A stretch of 9,324 bases of DNA from the NCBI GenBank assembly GCA_005801395.1, contig SYDV01000484.1, positions 1 through 9,324 on the forward strand, given 5' to 3'. Both the position numbers and the translations under genes were made by a program. Below, in pieces: positions 8,801 through 9,324 of the stretch (position 1 is its first letter; each line of letters starts with the position of its first letter). This DNA comes from Planctomycetia bacterium (GTDB lineage Bacteria; Planctomycetota; UBA11346). The notes under the pieces were generated by a model, which did not search any database, was not told the origin of the DNA, and was given only the letters and a program-made list of their open reading frames with translations.

Positions 8801-9324
8801 GTCATTTCATCGGCTGTTTTGAGGTAAAAGTCACTACTCGGCATGCGTTTACGCCGCGTATCATCGACCGTAGTTACTTTTTGAATCGCCAACTGCACAT
8901 CGTGAATATTGCTGTCAGATTTATTGAGGTAATGCACCCAATTGGTCGCGACAATGTCAATGTTATGTGCGCGTGCGAGTTGAACATTGGCTGGCAAAGT
9001 CGACATGGGACCATCCATGCCGTGGTCAGTCAATTCGACGAAAAGTCGATCAGGAGTGAAAATATCTCGCAGCAAACCTAATTGTCGCGCTGCTTCTTCT
9101 TCGGCGCCGGCGATTAAATGACGATTGATAAAACCGTCATTTCCAGCACCGGTTAAACAAACTAAACCTTCACTTAATGCCGCAATGGCATCAAGGTCGA
9201 CGCGTGGTTCGAAATAGAAACCTTCTAGCCAACCCCGACTCACTAATTTGGAGAGATTGCGATAACCCTGTTCATTTTGCGCGAGCAACACCAACTGGTG
9301 CATGTCACGAACTGTTTCCTGCAT
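5842..9324 (-). CDS. dnaE: DNA polymerase III subunit alpha, 5' end outside window
   Basis: DnaE is the catalytic subunit of the replicative polymerase. The window shows 1160 residues; the Met at the edge is internal, since the first 75-110 residues of the PHP domain (with the usual HLHxHSxxS) are missing. Residues 1-200 are the rest of PHP (HQLVLLAQNEQGYRNLSKL matches the family). The polymerase core has GPGRGSAAGS (280-289), PDIDIDF (321-327) with D322 and D324 matching E. coli D401 and D403, and KMDFLGLKT with D488 matching D555; all three catalytic Asp are present. YRPGP (568-572) and the YCFNKSHSACYG stretch (679-690) are typical. QQTLF (858-862) is a good sliding-clamp motif. An OB-fold lies at about 930-1000. 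It is followed by an acidic low-complexity insert (about 1018-1038) and a C-terminal domain that may bind tau. The full protein would be about 1250 residues, longer than the 1160 of E. coli, partly because of this insert. Confidence 0.97.
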   Translation of the reverse strand: MQETVRDMHQLVLLAQNEQGYRNLSKLVSRGWLEGFYFEPRVDLDAIAALSEGLVCLTGAGNDGFINRHLIAGAEEEAARQLGLLRDIFTPDRLFVELTDHGMDGPMSTLPANVQLARAHNIDIVATNWVHYLNKSDSNIHDVQLAIQKVTTVDDTRRKRMPSSDFYLKTADEMTALFKDLPDAISNTRRVLELCRGSKIPTGTYFLPSFSCPDHKSEETWMRELCARGVQKRYGDNPSEVVTQRLTFELDTILKMGFAAYFLIVADFINWAKDKGIPVGPGRGSAAGSIVAYALGITDICPLRYGLLFERFMNPGRKSMPDIDIDFCKDRRGEVIEYVAQKYGQDAVTQIMTLGTMKARMAIKDVARAYHWTPEESQELANLVPEDPSGKHDLQVCLGRKPLNKDKNEFGAVDGMVKRYDSDERTKNVLDAALQLESLGRSLGVHACGMIIAPGPVSDYVPVCRIKDKSATQFNMTQVEKCGLLKMDFLGLKTMSILKKAAEIARESEGVSIDYGLVPLDDPKTFALLGTGRTLGVFQCESTGFQELIKLLKPDRFEDLIALVALYRPGPLMAGMHTQYCDRKHGRERVDYPHPVLEGVLKETYGLYIYQEQVMSISRELCGFTPAEADDLRKAMGKKDINVLKKLEEKFIEGAWTNNQFDKKKCKEMWEKILGFASYCFNKSHSACYGLIAYWTAYMKANHYAAFMTANLIYEMDNKDKMTKFVEELRIMEIPVLPPDVNESGWEFRVIKRSLNDAALSSDTSNVTVRFGFGGVKAVGEGAAQAIIRERDAHGPYDTLYDLCERMDTRAVNKRAMESLIKVGALDSLHTNRRALFEVQDRAFDRASRINQTKAQNQQTLFATFEKDEAFRDEIKGYPDISDWSMTERLGFEKALTGYWISSHPVSEQRSALSDVATITTAQLREQASGTTAAIAAVVLAKRVIRTKTGKTMAILSLEDQYGQFEAVLFPGKPNRRGETIPGPYEKFAHDCEPDLVALFCGKLDRRELRPSRPVMTSDDGEAPSEEANAEEGDASEVLPSLQISDVIPATLVIERLTREIVIHIDTTQCGDAGDIERRLKTSETALKEHPGARPLTMLIHTPQDVLLTLAFGEQWRIHPCHDLLEKLRAIWGREQIRVISAGLEELQQNDERGSYARSS
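5844..5879 (+). terminator. Rho-independent terminator of ftsK, inside the dnaE 3' end
   Basis: On the + strand, bases 5844-5855 pair with 5865-5876 in a 12-bp stem with one G-U pair (outer ACGATGA with TCATCGT, inner CGCG with CGCG), around a nine-base loop, and TTTTGTTG follows. It begins four bases after the ftsK stop codon. The same bases encode the last residues of DnaE on the other strand, where no T-run follows, so it should act only on ftsK transcripts. Confidence 0.75.

Noticed and set aside
1..9324. Any defence system, mobile element, CRISPR array or novel multi-gene cassette
   Set aside because: Both strands were read; nearly all sequence is accounted for by core genes in separate transcription units, with no transposase, integrase, repeat array or target-site duplication visible.

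Overview
This 9.3 kb window is bacterial chromosome carrying mostly core genes, with moderate GC content and ordinary bacterial codon use. Four genes can be named or placed in a class: the 3' part of a carbohydrate-active enzyme resembling alpha-glucuronidases (+ strand), rpmA for ribosomal protein L27 (- strand), ftsK for the DNA translocase (+ strand), and most of dnaE for the DNA polymerase III alpha subunit (- strand, 5' end outside the window). A small conserved-looking hypothetical gene lies between the enzyme and rpmA. No insertion sequence, CRISPR array, tRNA, rRNA, phage gene or defence system is visible. The L27 and DnaE sequences and the GH67-like enzyme suggest a polysaccharide-degrading bacterium, possibly of the Verrucomicrobiota or a related phylum. 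This placement is an impression from protein sequence and is not proven.

Layout. Positions 2-1987 (+) hold the enzyme, open to the left edge. Positions 1988-2263 are non-coding, with a plausible extended -10 promoter just before the small ORF at 2264-2542 (+). Positions 2543-2788 separate that ORF from the convergent rpmA (2789-3049, -). This gap holds a strong bidirectional intrinsic terminator and, nearer the rpmA stop, a second long hairpin that lacks a U-tract. Positions 3050-3257 are the divergent control region between rpmA and ftsK. ftsK (3258-5840, +) and dnaE (5842-9324, -) converge with only one base between their stop codons. The apparent ftsK terminator is a 12-bp stem followed by TTTT, and it lies inside the last codons of dnaE on the opposite strand.

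How the genes relate. FtsK couples division to segregation of the chromosome terminus, DnaE replicates the chromosome, and L27 is part of the large ribosomal subunit. They are divergent or convergent, so they are separate transcription units and not an operon. The carbohydrate enzyme has no visible link to them. The main points of interest are the terminator inside dnaE, an rpmA gene without its usual partners rplU and obgE, two charge-losing differences in the functional N-terminal tail of L27, and the unplaced GH67-like enzyme. I did not find convincing evidence of a new multi-gene system.
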